A DNA stretch of 64,000 bases from Falsibacillus albus (GCF_003668575.1 NZ_RCVZ01000001.1:310001-374000); one strand, 5' to 3'. Shown: positions 9,509 to 19,266, counted from the first letter of the stretch. The notes: a model not told the origin generated them from the letters alone. Made by a program: numbers and translations.

Positions 9509-9887
9509 AGGCTTTGTTAAACACCGCTGTTGATTTCCGTGCAAGACTTCGCTTTCCGCGGGGTCTCACACGAAGTGAGGTCGTTCGATGTTGGCACAGG
9601 AAGTGCCGAACTTAATCGAACATCCGACCAAGCTCTCCTCGCTTCGCTGCGGGGTCTCACCTATCTAGCTCTGGGGCTTAGGGGCTCGAGGTCATAAGCC
9701 GATTCTGTCAAAAAGGCAAAGGACGTCTTTCCGTCAGATTCGTTTTATGCTTGTCGCCCCTAGGCAAAGCCCCGCCGCTTTTCTAACTGTCCCGCTAATC
9801 CCGCCGGAGTCTTCGTCTTGCACTCCAATCAACAGTTGGAAACAGGATACTATCAACACCATGCTTTATCTGAGCCTTATTATTAAA
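9509..9887 (+). repeat. Dispersed inverted-repeat element, copy R2 (longest)
   Basis: Starts AGGCTTTGTTAAAC, then CACCGCTGTTGATTTCC, and ends near TGAGCCT. Contains the same nested module as R1 (about 9660-9790) plus an extra inner part (9570-9655) with an inverted repeat around GTTCGATGTTGGC / CTTAATCGAAC shared with the copies at 24327 and 52695. It lies between the T-box terminator and the hisS ribosome binding site, so it is transcribed as part of the leader. Confidence 0.85.
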
Positions 9888-9920
9888 ATAAAAATCAAAT
9901 GATGGAGGAGTATAGGAGAT

Positions 9921-11192
9921 ATGTCGATACAAATTCCTCGAGGAACACAGGATATACTGCCGGGTGAAGTTGAAAAATGGCAGTACGTAGAAGAAATTGC
10001 CAAAGAATTGTGCAAAAAGTTCAATTATAAAGAAATCCGCACACCAATTTTTGAACACACTGAGTTATTTTTGCGTGGAGTGGGCGACACGACAGATATC
10101 GTGCAAAAAGAAATGTATTCTTTTGAAGACCGAGGCGGCAGAGATATCACCCTTCGTCCTGAAGGAACTGCTTCAGTAGCAAGATCTTATATAGAAAATA
10201 AGATGTTCGGAAATCCGAACCAGCCTGTCAAACTTTACTACAATGGTCCGATGTTCCGCTATGAACGTCCACAGGCCGGAAGGTTCAGGCAGTTTGTCCA
10301 GTTCGGGATCGAGGCCTTGGGCAGTCAGGATCCAGCCATTGATGCAGAAGTCATTTCATTGGCAATGTCCCTATATCGGGAAGTCGGACTCAAGAGCTTG
10401 AAGCTTGTGATCAATAGCCTGGGGGATAAAGAAAGCAGGACGGCTCATCGTGAAGCCTTGATCCAACATTTCAAACCAAGGATTGGGGAGTTTTGCGGGG
10501 ATTGTCAAAACAGGCTTGAAAAAAATCCATTAAGGATTTTAGATTGCAAAAAAGATAGGGACCATGAACTGATGGGGACGGCTCCATCCATTCTTGAATA
10601 CTTAAATGAAGATTCCAAGGATTACTTCAATAAAGTACAAAGTTACTTAAGCGCTTTGGGAATCGATTTTGAAGTCGATCCCACCCTTGTACGCGGGCTT
10701 GACTACTATAATCATACTGCGTTCGAAATCATGAGCAACGCGGAAGGATTCGGTTCCATTACCACACTTTGCGGCGGCGGTCGCTATAATGGGTTGATCC
10801 AGGAAATCGGCGGACCAGAAACACCGGGAATCGGTTTTGGATTGAGCATTGAGCGGTTATTGGCGGCAATCGAAGCAGAAGGGGTTGAATTGCCTTTCCA
10901 ATCACAAGTCGATTGTTACTTTGTTGCATTGGGTGAAGAAGCAAAGGATGCAGCAGTAGAATTGCTGTTTAATGTAAGGAAAGCAGGCTTCTCTGCGGAA
11001 AAAGATTACCAGGACCGAAAAATCAAGGCTCAATTCAAGGCAGCAGACAGAATCAACTCCCGATTCGTCGCTGTCCTCGGGGAAGATGAGCTGAAACAAA
11101 ATAAAATCAATGTGAAAAATATGGAGACAGGCGACCAGGTGGAGCTTCCCCTTCAGGATTTCGTTTCAGCATTTAAAGAGTTGGCACAATAA
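9921..11192 (+). CDS. hisS: Histidyl-tRNA synthetase
   Basis: Class II synthetase charging tRNA-His. The product has 423 residues. Motif 2 region [15 protein letters not shown] at about residues 110-125, the histidine-specific [15 protein letters not shown] near residue 255, motif 3 [12 protein letters not shown] near 305, then the anticodon-binding domain. ATG start with GGAGGAG upstream. First gene of the T-box-controlled hisS-aspS operon; 14 bases separate it from the aspS start. Confidence 0.98.
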   Translation: MSIQIPRGTQDILPGEVEKWQYVEEIAKELCKKFNYKEIRTPIFEHTELFLRGVGDTTDIVQKEMYSFEDRGGRDITLRPEGTASVARSYIENKMFGNPNQPVKLYYNGPMFRYERPQAGRFRQFVQFGIEALGSQDPAIDAEVISLAMSLYREVGLKSLKLVINSLGDKESRTAHREALIQHFKPRIGEFCGDCQNRLEKNPLRILDCKKDRDHELMGTAPSILEYLNEDSKDYFNKVQSYLSALGIDFEVDPTLVRGLDYYNHTAFEIMSNAEGFGSITTLCGGGRYNGLIQEIGGPETPGIGFGLSIERLLAAIEAEGVELPFQSQVDCYFVALGEEAKDAAVELLFNVRKAGFSAEKDYQDRKIKAQFKAADRINSRFVAVLGEDELKQNKINVKNMETGDQVELPLQDFVSAFKELAQ

Positions 11193-11206
11193 AGGAGGAA
11201 ATGCAA

Positions 11207-12985
11207 ATGTACGGCAGAACATACTATTGTGGAGAAGTAACGGAACAAAATATTGGCGAAACGGTTACACTGAAAGGCTGGGTACAAAAACGCAGGGACT
11301 TGGGCGGCTTGATTTTCATCGATTTGCGCGACCGCACGGGAATCGTACAGGTCGTGTTCAATCCAGATGGCTCAAAGGAAGCGCTTGAAACAGCGGAAAA
11401 GGTCCGAAACGAATATGTACTTGATATCAAAGGCAAGGTTGTTGCGCGTGAAGAGGGAACGGTGAACCCGAATCTGAACACGGGCAAAATCGAAATCCAA
11501 GTGAACGAAATCAACATTTTAAACGAAGCGAAAACTCCTCCTTTCGTTATTTCCGACGCAGCTGATGTTTCGGAAGAATTAAGACTGAAATATCGCTACT
11601 TGGATTTAAGAAGACCTGTCATGTATGAAACACTCAAGATGAGACATGATGTCACAAAATCCTTCCGAAATTTCCTGGACAATGAAGGATTTTTGGATAT
11701 TGAAACACCGATCTTGACGAAAAGCACTCCAGAAGGCGCGCGAGACTATCTAGTCCCTAGCCGTGTACACCCTGGAGAGTTTTATGCATTGCCGCAGTCG
11801 CCGCAGATTTTTAAGCAGATGCTGATGGTTTCCGGCTTTGAAAAATATTATCAAATTGCACGCTGCTTCCGGGATGAAGATTTGAGGGCGGACAGACAGC
11901 CTGAATTCACTCAAATCGATATCGAGACCAGCTTCATGTCCCAGGAAGATATCATTGAAATGGTTGAACGAATGATGTCCAAGCTGATGAAAGAGTTGAA
12001 AGGATTTGAAGTGCCTTCCTCTTTCCCGAGGATGACTTACGATGAAGCGATGAGCCGCTATGGATCGGATAAACCTGACACCCGTTTTGAAATGGAATTA
12101 GTGGATGTTTCGGAGCTCGTAAAAGATTCTGGCTTTAAAGTATTTGCCGGAACGGTTGCTAGCGGTGGACAAGTAAAGGCCATTAATGTAAAAGGGGCTG
12201 CAGACAAATATTCACGTAAAGACATTGACGCATTGACAGAATTTGTTTCAAGATATGGTGCAAAAGGTCTAGCATGGTTAAAAGTCGAAGCTGAAGGATT
12301 GAAAGGACCGATTTCAAAATTCTTCCCTGAACAAGAGCAGCAGGCGCTATCCTCCACGTTATCTGCTGAAGCTGGAGACCTCCTGTTATTTGTAGCAGAT
12401 AAGAAATCTGTCGTTGCAGATGCCCTCGGTGCGTTGCGCATGAAACTTGGAAAAGAATTAAACCTAATCGATGAAAGCAAATATAATTTCCTTTGGGTAA
12501 CAGATTGGCCGCTGCTGGAATACGACGAAGAAGAAGGGCGCTACTATGCTGCTCATCATCCTTTCACAATGCCGGTGAGGGAAGATCTTTCCCTTCTCGA
12601 TTCAAATCCTGAAGAAGTAAGAGCGGAAGCATATGACCTTGTTTTGAACGGTTATGAATTAGGCGGTGGATCGCTCCGTATCTTTGAAAGGGATATTCAG
12701 GAAAAGATGTTTGCTGTCCTAGGATTTACGCCTGAACAGGCAAGAGAGCAATTTGGATTCCTGCTGGATGCGTTTGATTACGGCACCCCTCCGCACGGCG
12801 GGATTGCGCTGGGCTTGGACAGACTTGTCATGCTGTTGGCCGGCCGCACGAACTTAAGGGATACGATCGCCTTCCCTAAAACAGCAAGTGCCAGCTGCTT
12901 ACTTACAAATGCTCCTGGTGAAGTCAGCGAAGCGCAGCTTGAGGATCTGAACTTGGCATTGAATATTCCAAAAGTTGAATCCTAA
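11207..12985 (+). CDS. aspS: Aspartyl-tRNA synthetase
   Basis: Class II synthetase, 592 residues, bacterial type: N-terminal OB-fold anticodon-binding domain, catalytic core with motif 2 [18 protein letters not shown] near residue 217, the large bacterial GAD insertion (about 285-420), and motif 3 [13 protein letters not shown] near 530. I chose ATG 11207, eight bases after GGAGG; the ATG at 11201 is too close to that site. Second gene of the operon. Whether it is discriminating (Asp only) or also charges tRNA-Asn cannot be decided by eye. Confidence 0.97.
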   Translation: MYGRTYYCGEVTEQNIGETVTLKGWVQKRRDLGGLIFIDLRDRTGIVQVVFNPDGSKEALETAEKVRNEYVLDIKGKVVAREEGTVNPNLNTGKIEIQVNEINILNEAKTPPFVISDAADVSEELRLKYRYLDLRRPVMYETLKMRHDVTKSFRNFLDNEGFLDIETPILTKSTPEGARDYLVPSRVHPGEFYALPQSPQIFKQMLMVSGFEKYYQIARCFRDEDLRADRQPEFTQIDIETSFMSQEDIIEMVERMMSKLMKELKGFEVPSSFPRMTYDEAMSRYGSDKPDTRFEMELVDVSELVKDSGFKVFAGTVASGGQVKAINVKGAADKYSRKDIDALTEFVSRYGAKGLAWLKVEAEGLKGPISKFFPEQEQQALSSTLSAEAGDLLLFVADKKSVVADALGALRMKLGKELNLIDESKYNFLWVTDWPLLEYDEEEGRYYAAHHPFTMPVREDLSLLDSNPEEVRAEAYDLVLNGYELGGGSLRIFERDIQEKMFAVLGFTPEQAREQFGFLLDAFDYGTPPHGGIALGLDRLVMLLAGRTNLRDTIAFPKTASASCLLTNAPGEVSEAQLEDLNLALNIPKVES

Positions 12986-13021
12986 ACTGCCATTTGTAAT
13001 ATTTTGGAGAATGCTTTAGAA

Positions 13022-13050
13022 TTGAAAATCGTTCTTTCTTGTGGTACTAT
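13022..13050 (+). promoter_or_regulatory. Promoter of the 6S RNA gene
   Basis: -35 TTGAAA (13022-13027), -10 TACTAT (13045-13050), 17-base spacer. Confidence 0.75.
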
Positions 13051-13056
13051 TTTTAC

Positions 13057-13262
13057 AACGACGACGAGTCCTGATGTGTGCGTTGTTCTACCTAACAGTT
13101 TTGACCGAACACTTTGAACAACGGGAGTTTGAGTTTCCAGACGGCGTACATGCCTCCATGAGGACTTACAAAGCCTGGAGCAGAACACCCACCTGCCGAG
13201 AGCGGGTTCAAAACGAAGGATTTTATCCGACGGCACAATTGGGACCTCGTCAACCTTATATG
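13057..13262 (+). ncRNA. ssrS: 6S RNA (6S-1/BsrA type)
   Basis: About 200-base RNA that binds the housekeeping RNA polymerase holoenzyme by mimicking an open promoter. The ends pair as a closing stem (GACGAGTCC near 13061 with GGGACCTCGTC at 13241-13251). The central part contains blocks shared with the B. subtilis bsrA RNA as I remember it: AACAACGGGAGT, TTTCCAGACGGC, AGCCTGGAG and CCACCTGCCGA-GAGCGGGTTC. Its place directly downstream of aspS and upstream of tcdA (yrvM) is that of bsrA. Recognition is by recalled sequence and synteny, not by a covariance search. Confidence 0.88.
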
Positions 13263-13269
13263 AGTATAA

Positions 13270-13298
13270 AACCTCTCTATTTTTAGAGAGGTTTTTTT
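13270..13298 (+). terminator. Terminator downstream of 6S RNA
   Basis: AACCTCTCTA / TAGAGAGGTT stem with a run of seven T. Confidence 0.92.
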
Positions 13299-13466
13299 GT
13301 TTTATGCATTTTCAGATGGGTAGATATAAGATTAATCCATATTTGTCATTATCACGGGGAGCAAAGGTGCTTTTAATCCTATCGGAAAGGTTGCTTTAAT
13401 GGCTTGAATCGTTTATTCTAATTCAGGAATCATATTAAATGAAATATAATTTGGAGTTGATTTTCG

Positions 13467-14234
13467 ATGCTTCATCAGTTTTCGCGAAATGAATTGGCCA
13501 TGGGAAAAGATGGCCTGGACATACTGAAAAATAGTACCGTTGCCGTGCTCGGAATCGGGGGTGTAGGTTCTTTTGCAGCTGAGGCGCTGGCAAGGTCGGG
13601 AGTCGGTCGTTTGATCCTCGTCGATAAAGACGATGTGGATATCACCAATATCAATCGTCAAATACATGCTCTGCTTTCGACGGTTGGAAAACCAAAAGCA
13701 GATTTAATGAAAGAGCGGATCAAGGATATCAACCCGGAATGTGAAGTAATTTCCTTGAAAATGTTCTATACGGAAGAGACATACGAACAATTCTTCAGCT
13801 ATGATCTCGATTTTGTCGTGGATGCTTCCGATACGATTTCCTACAAAATTCATTTAATGAAGGAATGCTTGAAGCGGGATATCGCGATCATTTCAAGTAT
13901 GGGGGCTGCCAATAAATCCGATCCGACACGCTTCAAAGTCGAGGATATTTCTAAAACGCATACAGATCCGATTGCAAAGGTCATTCGTCTGCGACTTCGC
14001 AAAGAAGGAATCCGCAAAGGCATTCCTGTTGTGTTCTCGGATGAAAGTCCGATTGTTATCCGTGAAGAAATCCGCAAAGAAGTCGGCAATGATGAAGCGG
14101 AAATCCGGAAGGCAAAAATGCCGCCATCTTCAAATGCATTTGTTCCATCCGTTTCCGGGTTGATCATGGCTGGATACGTCATTGACAAACTTCTGACCGA
14201 AAACGGCATTAAAATGAAGAGAGTCAACGACTAA
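13467..14234 (+). CDS. tcdA: tRNA threonylcarbamoyladenosine dehydratase
   Basis: E1-like ATP-dependent enzyme that cyclises t6A at position 37 of ANN-decoding tRNAs to ct6A. The product has 255 residues with a ThiF/MoeB-type Rossmann core: nucleotide loop VLGIGGVGSFAAEALARSG at residues 28-46 and the adenylation segment DITNINRQIHAL near 62. ATG start; B. subtilis yrvM occupies the same place after aspS. A terminator follows. Confidence 0.95.
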   Translation: MLHQFSRNELAMGKDGLDILKNSTVAVLGIGGVGSFAAEALARSGVGRLILVDKDDVDITNINRQIHALLSTVGKPKADLMKERIKDINPECEVISLKMFYTEETYEQFFSYDLDFVVDASDTISYKIHLMKECLKRDIAIISSMGAANKSDPTRFKVEDISKTHTDPIAKVIRLRLRKEGIRKGIPVVFSDESPIVIREEIRKEVGNDEAEIRKAKMPPSSNAFVPSVSGLIMAGYVIDKLLTENGIKMKRVND

Positions 14235-14253
14235 GCTGAATAGGCCGATTTAG

Positions 14254-14288
14254 AAAAAGCTCATTTCATTTAATGTAATGAGCTTTTT
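14254..14288. terminator. Bidirectional terminator between tcdA and the RsfA-like gene
   Basis: AAAAAGCTCATT / AATGAGCTTTTT stem. It ends tcdA on the plus strand and overlaps the last codons of the minus-strand gene. Confidence 0.88.
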
Positions 14289-14713
14289 GGCATTTGGGAT
14301 GCAGCGTCTTCAAATGCGGAAAGAAGCACTTGATACTCTTTTTGTTGAAGAATATAGCGATGAAGGCTCTTTTCGTATTCTTTGTTCAGTTCTCCATGCT
14401 TTTCAAACAGTTTCTGTCTTTCTTCTTTCAGTTTTTGGTTTGCTGTTTGAAGCTTTTCTCCTTCATGACATTGTATGAGGAATTCAATACACTCTTCCAA
14501 GCTGACGGTTGAGGAGTCGGTGCTGGTGGGCATACTCTTCTTTTTTAAGATTGACATCCACCTATGTTTACAAGCACCGGGCGAACGATTCAGCTTTTTC
14601 CCTGCTTCCTCAAATGCTTCTTTTTGCATTAATCCCCGTCTTTTGAACGAATGAACAAGTTCCTTTAAAATTTCTTCTTCTTTAGGGGTCCACGGATCTT
14701 TTCTTTTATTCAC
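14270..14713 (-). CDS. RsfA/Myb-like DNA-binding protein
   Basis: A 147-residue protein. Residues 5-55 form a Myb/SANT-like domain (KDPWTPKEEEILKEL ... GACKHRWMSILKKK), the arrangement seen in RsfA, the prespore-specific regulator of Bacillus. The C-terminal half is charged and heptad-rich, consistent with a coiled coil for dimerisation. The start is taken as GTG 14713, 6-7 bases after AGAGGTG; in-frame ATG codons upstream overlap the ribosome binding site. It differs from B. subtilis RsfA in sequence, so the call is family level only. No operon partner. Confidence 0.75.
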   Translation of the reverse strand: MNKRKDPWTPKEEEILKELVHSFKRRGLMQKEAFEEAGKKLNRSPGACKHRWMSILKKKSMPTSTDSSTVSLEECIEFLIQCHEGEKLQTANQKLKEERQKLFEKHGELNKEYEKSLHRYILQQKEYQVLLSAFEDAASQMPKSSLH

Positions 14714-14805
14714 GATCATCACCTCTTCCATCCTACTTTTTCCTGCAGAAAACATATTATTCAAGGAACACTTTTAAGTTTTTGTACATTTTTACCAAAT
14801 ATGTA

Positions 14806-14835
14806 TTGACTCCTTTATTTGTTCTAGTGTACTAT
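14806..14835 (+). promoter_or_regulatory. Promoter of the GntR/ABC operon
   Basis: -35 TTGACT (14806-14811) and -10 TACTAT (14830-14835), 18-base spacer; the operator below overlaps the -10. Confidence 0.7.
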
Positions 14836-14850
14836 TCAACTAGAACACTA
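14825..14850 (+). promoter_or_regulatory. Probable GntR (YtrA-type) operator
   Basis: A 26-bp palindrome TAGTGT-a-CTA-ttcaac-TAG-a-ACACTA covering the -10 box. An overlapping inverted repeat GTTCTAGT / ACTAGAAC is at 14821-14846. Position and symmetry fit repression by the GntR protein encoded second in this operon. Confidence 0.75.
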
Positions 14851-14883
14851 AAACATCTATGATGAAAAAAAAAGGGAGGGCAA

Positions 14884-15672
14884 TTGGTGGATTCTTTTAG
14901 TGGTTTGTTAAGAAAGGATTATCACTTATCAAAGTCCTGGATGCTTACATGGTTTATTTTCATGCTGCTGATTCTATTTCTTGCTTTTGGCGTATCAGAG
15001 TATACAGATCAGCGTCTTGTGGTTTTTGCAGCACTAATGATATTGGGCTTCACCCATTTATGGTTCATTCCAGGCATCATGATGTCTTATTTAAGGGTAG
15101 AAGCCAAGACGCAGCTTTGGCTTCATAACCCACAATCAACAAAGGTTCTGATACTCTCAAAAGTTGCGATAGCATTGATGTACCAAATTATCTCTCAATT
15201 ATTTTTGACAGTTGCTGGTTTGCTCATCCTCAATTATTATTTGACGCCTGACATGATCAATGGCATTTCCGGTATGGGGCATTTGGCGAAGCCGATTTTC
15301 TTATTGAATATCTTTCTCATCGCATTTAGTTTGTACGTCACTTGCTGGATTCTTTTTTATTGGACGGTCTATCATGCACTTGGCAAGTATCCACGGATCA
15401 AGAGGATGCGCTGGCTGGTTCTTCTGTTGTTTTTCATTGTTTGGAATTCATTGGAGTCGCTGTTTTTGAGGATTTCCCTTTTCAAGCAATGGTTGTATAC
15501 ATGGAAGATTCAAGCGCTTGGCGGAGGCAGCTTCCATTACGAAAATAATCAATGGACAACAGAGGTATCAACGACGATGATTCCGATCATTCCATTTATT
15601 CTATATACAGTACTGGGCATTTGCTTGTTTTATTTGTCCAGCTGGCTCCTGGATAAAAAGGTTGAGGTGTAA
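14884..15672 (+). CDS. Membrane protein, probable ABC transporter permease subunit
   Basis: A 262-residue protein with about six transmembrane segments (strong ones near residues 19-36, 44-65, 100-125, 145-170, 180-195, 235-255) and no enzymatic motif. TTG start at 14884, 5 bases after GGGAGGG, with a GTG as second codon. First gene of a five-gene operon with a GntR regulator, two ATPases and a second permease, so it most likely forms the membrane part for the first ATPase. The substrate is unknown; related Ytr operons in Bacillus respond to cell-wall antibiotics. Confidence 0.75.
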   Translation: MVDSFSGLLRKDYHLSKSWMLTWFIFMLLILFLAFGVSEYTDQRLVVFAALMILGFTHLWFIPGIMMSYLRVEAKTQLWLHNPQSTKVLILSKVAIALMYQIISQLFLTVAGLLILNYYLTPDMINGISGMGHLAKPIFLLNIFLIAFSLYVTCWILFYWTVYHALGKYPRIKRMRWLVLLLFFIVWNSLESLFLRISLFKQWLYTWKIQALGGGSFHYENNQWTTEVSTTMIPIIPFILYTVLGICLFYLSSWLLDKKVEV

Positions 15673-15677
15673 ATAGT

Positions 15678-16070
15678 ATGTCAGAAGAATTTCAAGCATC
15701 GAAACCAATATATATTCAAATCGCAGACAGACTTATTAATCGAATCGTCCGCAGGGAATTGCTTCCTGGTGACAAGCTTCCTTCGGTACGGGAGCTTGCC
15801 CTTCAATCCGGGGTAAATCCAAACACCGTACAAAGGACTTATAGTGAAATGGAAAGGATGGGGATTGTGGAGACGAGAAGAGGGCAAGGGACGTTTGTCA
15901 CTGAAAAAGATGACATTTTAATGGGGATAAAAGTCCGGATGAAAAATGATATCATTGATGCCTTTGTGAAGAATATGATGGACCTTGGATTGACCAAAGG
16001 TGAAATCATCGATGGTTTAAACAATTTTTTGGTGGAGGATGGAGGTGAGAGGAATGAAAATCGTCCTTGA
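15678..16070 (+). CDS. GntR family regulator, YtrA subfamily
   Basis: A 130-residue repressor. N-terminal winged helix-turn-helix at residues 10-78 ([43 protein letters not shown]) and a short C-terminal dimerisation region of about 50 residues, the size that defines the YtrA subfamily. It starts 5 bases after the permease gene and its end overlaps the next ATPase gene by 17 bases. It is inferred to bind the palindrome at 14825-14850 and to control its own operon. Confidence 0.92.
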   Translation: MSEEFQASKPIYIQIADRLINRIVRRELLPGDKLPSVRELALQSGVNPNTVQRTYSEMERMGIVETRRGQGTFVTEKDDILMGIKVRMKNDIIDAFVKNMMDLGLTKGEIIDGLNNFLVEDGGERNENRP

Positions 16071-16746
16071 GAACGTCACAAAAAGGTACGGAAATGATTT
16101 TGCCCTGAAAAATGTCTCCCTTTCCTTGGAGCCAGGAAAGATCTATGGACTGCTCGGACCGAATGGGAGCGGTAAATCGACTGTGTTAAAAATGATTGCA
16201 GGTCTTGTATATCCCAGTGAAGGCAATCTGTATGTAGATCAAGAATCGGTGACGCGAAAAATAAGCAGAAAGGTAGCTTATTTAACGGAGCTTGATATGT
16301 TTTATGAAAATTTCACAGTGAAACAAATGGTGGATTTTCATGCATCGCAATTCAGTGATTTTGATGCTGTTAAAGCATCGGAGCTCTTGAAACTGATGAA
16401 GTTGGATCCGGCAAAAAAAATAAAGCATTTTTCAAAGGGGAATAGGGGGAGGCTCAAACTTGTCTTGGTGATGGCACGGGATGCAGAAGTTCTTCTCTTG
16501 GATGAACCTTTTTCCGGCTTGGACATCATGGTCAGGGAGGAAATCGTGAAGAGCCTTATATCCTTCATCGACTTTGAAAAACAGACTGTTTTGATTGCCA
16601 CGCATGAGATTGATGAAATTGAACCGTTGCTCGATGAAGTCATTTCAATATTTAATGGGAACCTTTTGGGCAGAGAAAACGTAGAAGAATTGCGAGAAGA
16701 AAAAGGGCTTTCTGTTTCAAGCTGGCTTAAACAACAATTTATTTAA
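16054..16746 (+). CDS. ABC transporter ATP-binding protein (YtrB-like)
   Basis: A 230-residue cytoplasmic ATPase. Walker [10 protein letters not shown] near residue 37, a degenerate signature FSKGNRGRL in place of LSGGQ, Walker [13 protein letters not shown] and the switch histidine in IATHEID. The start is ATG 16054, 6 bases after GGAGGTGAG. The variant signature is common in YtrB-type ATPases that pair with GntR/YtrA regulators. Confidence 0.92.
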   Translation: MKIVLENVTKRYGNDFALKNVSLSLEPGKIYGLLGPNGSGKSTVLKMIAGLVYPSEGNLYVDQESVTRKISRKVAYLTELDMFYENFTVKQMVDFHASQFSDFDAVKASELLKLMKLDPAKKIKHFSKGNRGRLKLVLVMARDAEVLLLDEPFSGLDIMVREEIVKSLISFIDFEKQTVLIATHEIDEIEPLLDEVISIFNGNLLGRENVEELREEKGLSVSSWLKQQFI

Positions 16747-16756
16747 AGGAAGGAAC

Positions 16757-17665
16757 ATGAATATGTCGACCATAGTGGAACTGAAAAATGTGACGAAAGT
16801 GATTAAGGGCAAAAAAATCATTGATGATTTGTCCTTTAACATCCAGGAAGGGGAAGTATTTGGCTTTTTAGGGCCGAATGGTGCAGGGAAGACGACGACT
16901 ATCCGGATGATTGTCGGATTGATGAGAATTACTTCCGGGGATGTCGTCATCAATGGTAGCAGCATTCAAAAGGATTTTGAAAAAGCCATTCAGCATGTTG
17001 GAGCCATCGTTGAAAATCCAGAGCTTTATAAATTTCTGACAGGACGCCAAAACCTAATGCAATACGCAAGAATGATCAAAGGCATTACGCAGGAGAGAAT
17101 TGCAGAAGTGGTCGAGCTTGTAGGATTGACAGACCGAATCAACGAAAAGGTCAAAACGTATTCATTGGGAATGAGACAGCGTCTTGGCCTTGCCCAATGC
17201 TTGCTTCATCGGCCGAAAGTGCTGATCTTGGATGAACCGACCAATGGCCTGGATCCTGCAGGGATTCGTGAAATAAGGGATTATATCCGGAGACTGGCAC
17301 GGGAGGAAAGTATGGCTGTCATTGTTTCAAGTCACCTATTGGCTGAAATGGAAATGATGTGTGACAGGATTGCCATCATCCAGAAAGGAAAACTGACGGA
17401 TGTTCAAACAGTCCGTGATTTCGTAAGCGGCAGCGAGCAGGTTTATATGATTGAGACATCTAATATCGATGCAGCACTGCCTTTGCTGGAAAATAAGTTT
17501 GGCGTGACATGCAAGCGTACGGAGGCAGGCATCGAACTTCCTCTTTTAAAAGAAGATGTTCCCGGCGTGATCCGTTTATTGGTAGAAAATGAGATTGATA
17601 TATTTGGCGTTAAAGCAGTGGCAAAATCTTTGGAAGACCGCTTCTTGGAAGTTACCAATTTGTAG
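16757..17665 (+). CDS. ABC transporter ATP-binding protein (BcrA type)
   Basis: A 302-residue ATPase. Walker A GPNGAGKTT near residue 40, signature YSLGMRQRLGLAQ, Walker B LILDEPTNGLDP, switch histidine in SSHLL, then an 80-residue C-terminal extension typical of bacitracin-exporter (BcrA-like) subunits. ATG start, with GGAAGGAA upstream, 10 bases after the previous gene. It pairs with the permease that follows. Confidence 0.93.
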   Translation: MNMSTIVELKNVTKVIKGKKIIDDLSFNIQEGEVFGFLGPNGAGKTTTIRMIVGLMRITSGDVVINGSSIQKDFEKAIQHVGAIVENPELYKFLTGRQNLMQYARMIKGITQERIAEVVELVGLTDRINEKVKTYSLGMRQRLGLAQCLLHRPKVLILDEPTNGLDPAGIREIRDYIRRLAREESMAVIVSSHLLAEMEMMCDRIAIIQKGKLTDVQTVRDFVSGSEQVYMIETSNIDAALPLLENKFGVTCKRTEAGIELPLLKEDVPGVIRLLVENEIDIFGVKAVAKSLEDRFLEVTNL

Positions 17666-17681
17666 GGGGAGAAACGAAGAT

Positions 17682-18632
17682 ATGTTTAAATTAATTCAAA
17701 ACGAATGGATAAAAATCTTTAAGCGTCCGGGAACTTATGTCATGATCGGTTTAATCGTGCTGATCATTGGCATCATGGGGGCATTTACGAAATATAACGA
17801 CCTTCACAGCGCGTCGCAAAAAGGCGACTGGAAACAGGCATTAACCGTGCAAAATGAACAAACTAAAAAGAATATGGAAAACGGGCACATGCCAGCTGCT
17901 GCAAAGGATCAATTGAAAAAGCAAATCGCCATTAATGACTATCGCATCCAGCATGACATTGCCCCGGCAAAAGGAGAAACGGTTTGGACGTTCATTGCTG
18001 GAGCATCTGATTTAATTTCTTTTATTGGCCTTTTCACCATCATCGTCGCTGCAAGCATTGTCGCGAGTGAGTTTAATTGGGGGACGATCAAACTATTATT
18101 GATTCGTCCGATCAGCAGGTGGCGAATTCTTCTCTCGAAATATATTACGACCATCCTGTTCGGACTCTCATTACTTTTCATTTTATTTGTTGTTACTGGA
18201 TTACTGGGGTTGATTCTCTTTGGAACTGGTGAAGGCAGTCATGCATACTTGGCCTATGCATCCGGTAAAGTCGTCGAACAAAGCATGCTCCTGCATTTAG
18301 TGAAGACTTATTTGTTTGGTTCCATCGACCTGCTCATGCTGGCGACCATGGCGTTTATGATTTCTGCAGTGTTCAGGAATAGTTCGCTCGCAATAGGCAT
18401 CTCCATTTTCCTGCTTTTCTCAGGAAGTATATTTACAACCCTTGTAGCGAGCAAATTCGATTGGGCAAAATATATTCTTTTTGCCAATACGGATTTAACG
18501 GTGTATTCAGATGGGGTTCCTTTAGTGAAAGGGATGACCCTAGGATTCTCAGTCACGGTGCTGATCATTTACTTCATCGTATTTTTGGCTCTCGCATTCG
18601 GGGTTTTCTCCAAACGGGATGTAGCTGCGTAA
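17682..18632 (+). CDS. ABC-2 type permease
   Basis: A 316-residue integral membrane protein. One N-terminal transmembrane segment (about 18-37) is followed by a long extracytoplasmic loop of roughly 80 residues, then five more segments from residue 105 on; this is the layout of BcrB-like ABC-2 permeases. Start ATG 17682 after GGGGGAG. Last gene of the operon; the dispersed repeat R3 follows. Export of a peptide or lipid-linked antibiotic is plausible but not shown. Confidence 0.85.
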   Translation: MFKLIQNEWIKIFKRPGTYVMIGLIVLIIGIMGAFTKYNDLHSASQKGDWKQALTVQNEQTKKNMENGHMPAAAKDQLKKQIAINDYRIQHDIAPAKGETVWTFIAGASDLISFIGLFTIIVAASIVASEFNWGTIKLLLIRPISRWRILLSKYITTILFGLSLLFILFVVTGLLGLILFGTGEGSHAYLAYASGKVVEQSMLLHLVKTYLFGSIDLLMLATMAFMISAVFRNSSLAIGISIFLLFSGSIFTTLVASKFDWAKYILFANTDLTVYSDGVPLVKGMTLGFSVTVLIIYFIVFLALAFGVFSKRDVAA

Positions 18633-18689
18633 GAATGAGACGGCTACTTATGCAAACGGCATTTTAGGATATAGAGGTGTTGTTAGTTT

Positions 18690-18960
18690 CTATTACACCG
18701 CTGTTGATTTCCGCGCAAGACTTCGCTTTCCGCGGGCGGCCGGTGAGCCTCCTAGTCGCTGCGCTCCTGCGGGGACTCACTGTCTAGCTCTGGGGCTTAG
18801 GGGCTCGAGGTCATAAGCCGATCCTGTCAAAAAGGGAAAGGACACCTTTCCGTGAGATTCGTCTTATGCTTGTCGCCACTAGGCAAGGCACCTCCGCTTT
18901 TCCCGCCGGAGTCTTCGTCTTGCACTACAATCAACAGCTAGAATCTGCTAAAAACAACAA
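18690..18960 (+). repeat. Dispersed inverted-repeat element, copy R3 (long form)
   Basis: CACCGCTGTTGATTTCCGC at one end and CAATCAACAGCT at the other, with TTCGCTTTCCGCGG and the nested module (about 18780-18900) also found in R1 and R2. Between the ABC operon and the next terminator. Confidence 0.85.
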
Positions 18961-18975
18961 ACACTTAATAACATG

Positions 18976-19033
18976 AAAAATCCGAACGAATCCGAAGTCT
19001 TAAAAGATTTCGCAATATAGTTCGGGTTTTTCT
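18976..19033 (+). terminator. Two-level hairpin terminator
   Basis: Outer stem AAAAATCCGAAC / GTTCGGGTTTTT with an inner hairpin CGAAGTCT-TAAA-AGATTTCG. T-rich tract follows on the plus strand. It probably ends the ABC operon after the inserted repeat. Confidence 0.75.
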
Positions 19034-19230
19034 TCTTCTAAAACACTTTTGTCCCAGGCTCTATATTCATTTCATGTTGTATGGGACCAGATCGAGCCGA
19101 ATTTTGTTTGTGTCATGTCTCAAACAAGGCGTAATGGGACCTGGTCTCGAATTCCACGCAAATGTTTGCTAATACGCTGGGGAGGGATTGGTAGAGGCTG
19201 TTCTCTCCACTCTCTTTGTCTACAAAAAAA
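19034..19230. other. Gene-free intergenic stretch of unknown role
   Basis: No convincing reading frame with a ribosome binding site. Two blocks of the form TGGGACC...CGAATT lie 53-54 bases apart (near 19082 and 19135), and TTTGTTTG...CAAACAA could form a small hairpin near 19105-19130. It could be a small RNA ending at the terminator at 19230; I cannot name a family. Confidence 0.35.
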
Positions 19231-19266
19231 AGATGCCCATCGGACTTGCGATTAGGCACCTTTTTT
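19228..19266. terminator. Bidirectional terminator at the end of rarA
   Basis: GATGCCC / GGTGCC stem with ATCGG/CGAT inner pairing, A run on the left and T run on the right, so it can stop rarA (minus) and any plus-strand transcript. Confidence 0.82.

Noticed and set aside
13041-13286. Plus-strand frame across the 6S RNA
   Set aside because: The sequence and paired ends fit 6S RNA, with its own promoter and terminator.
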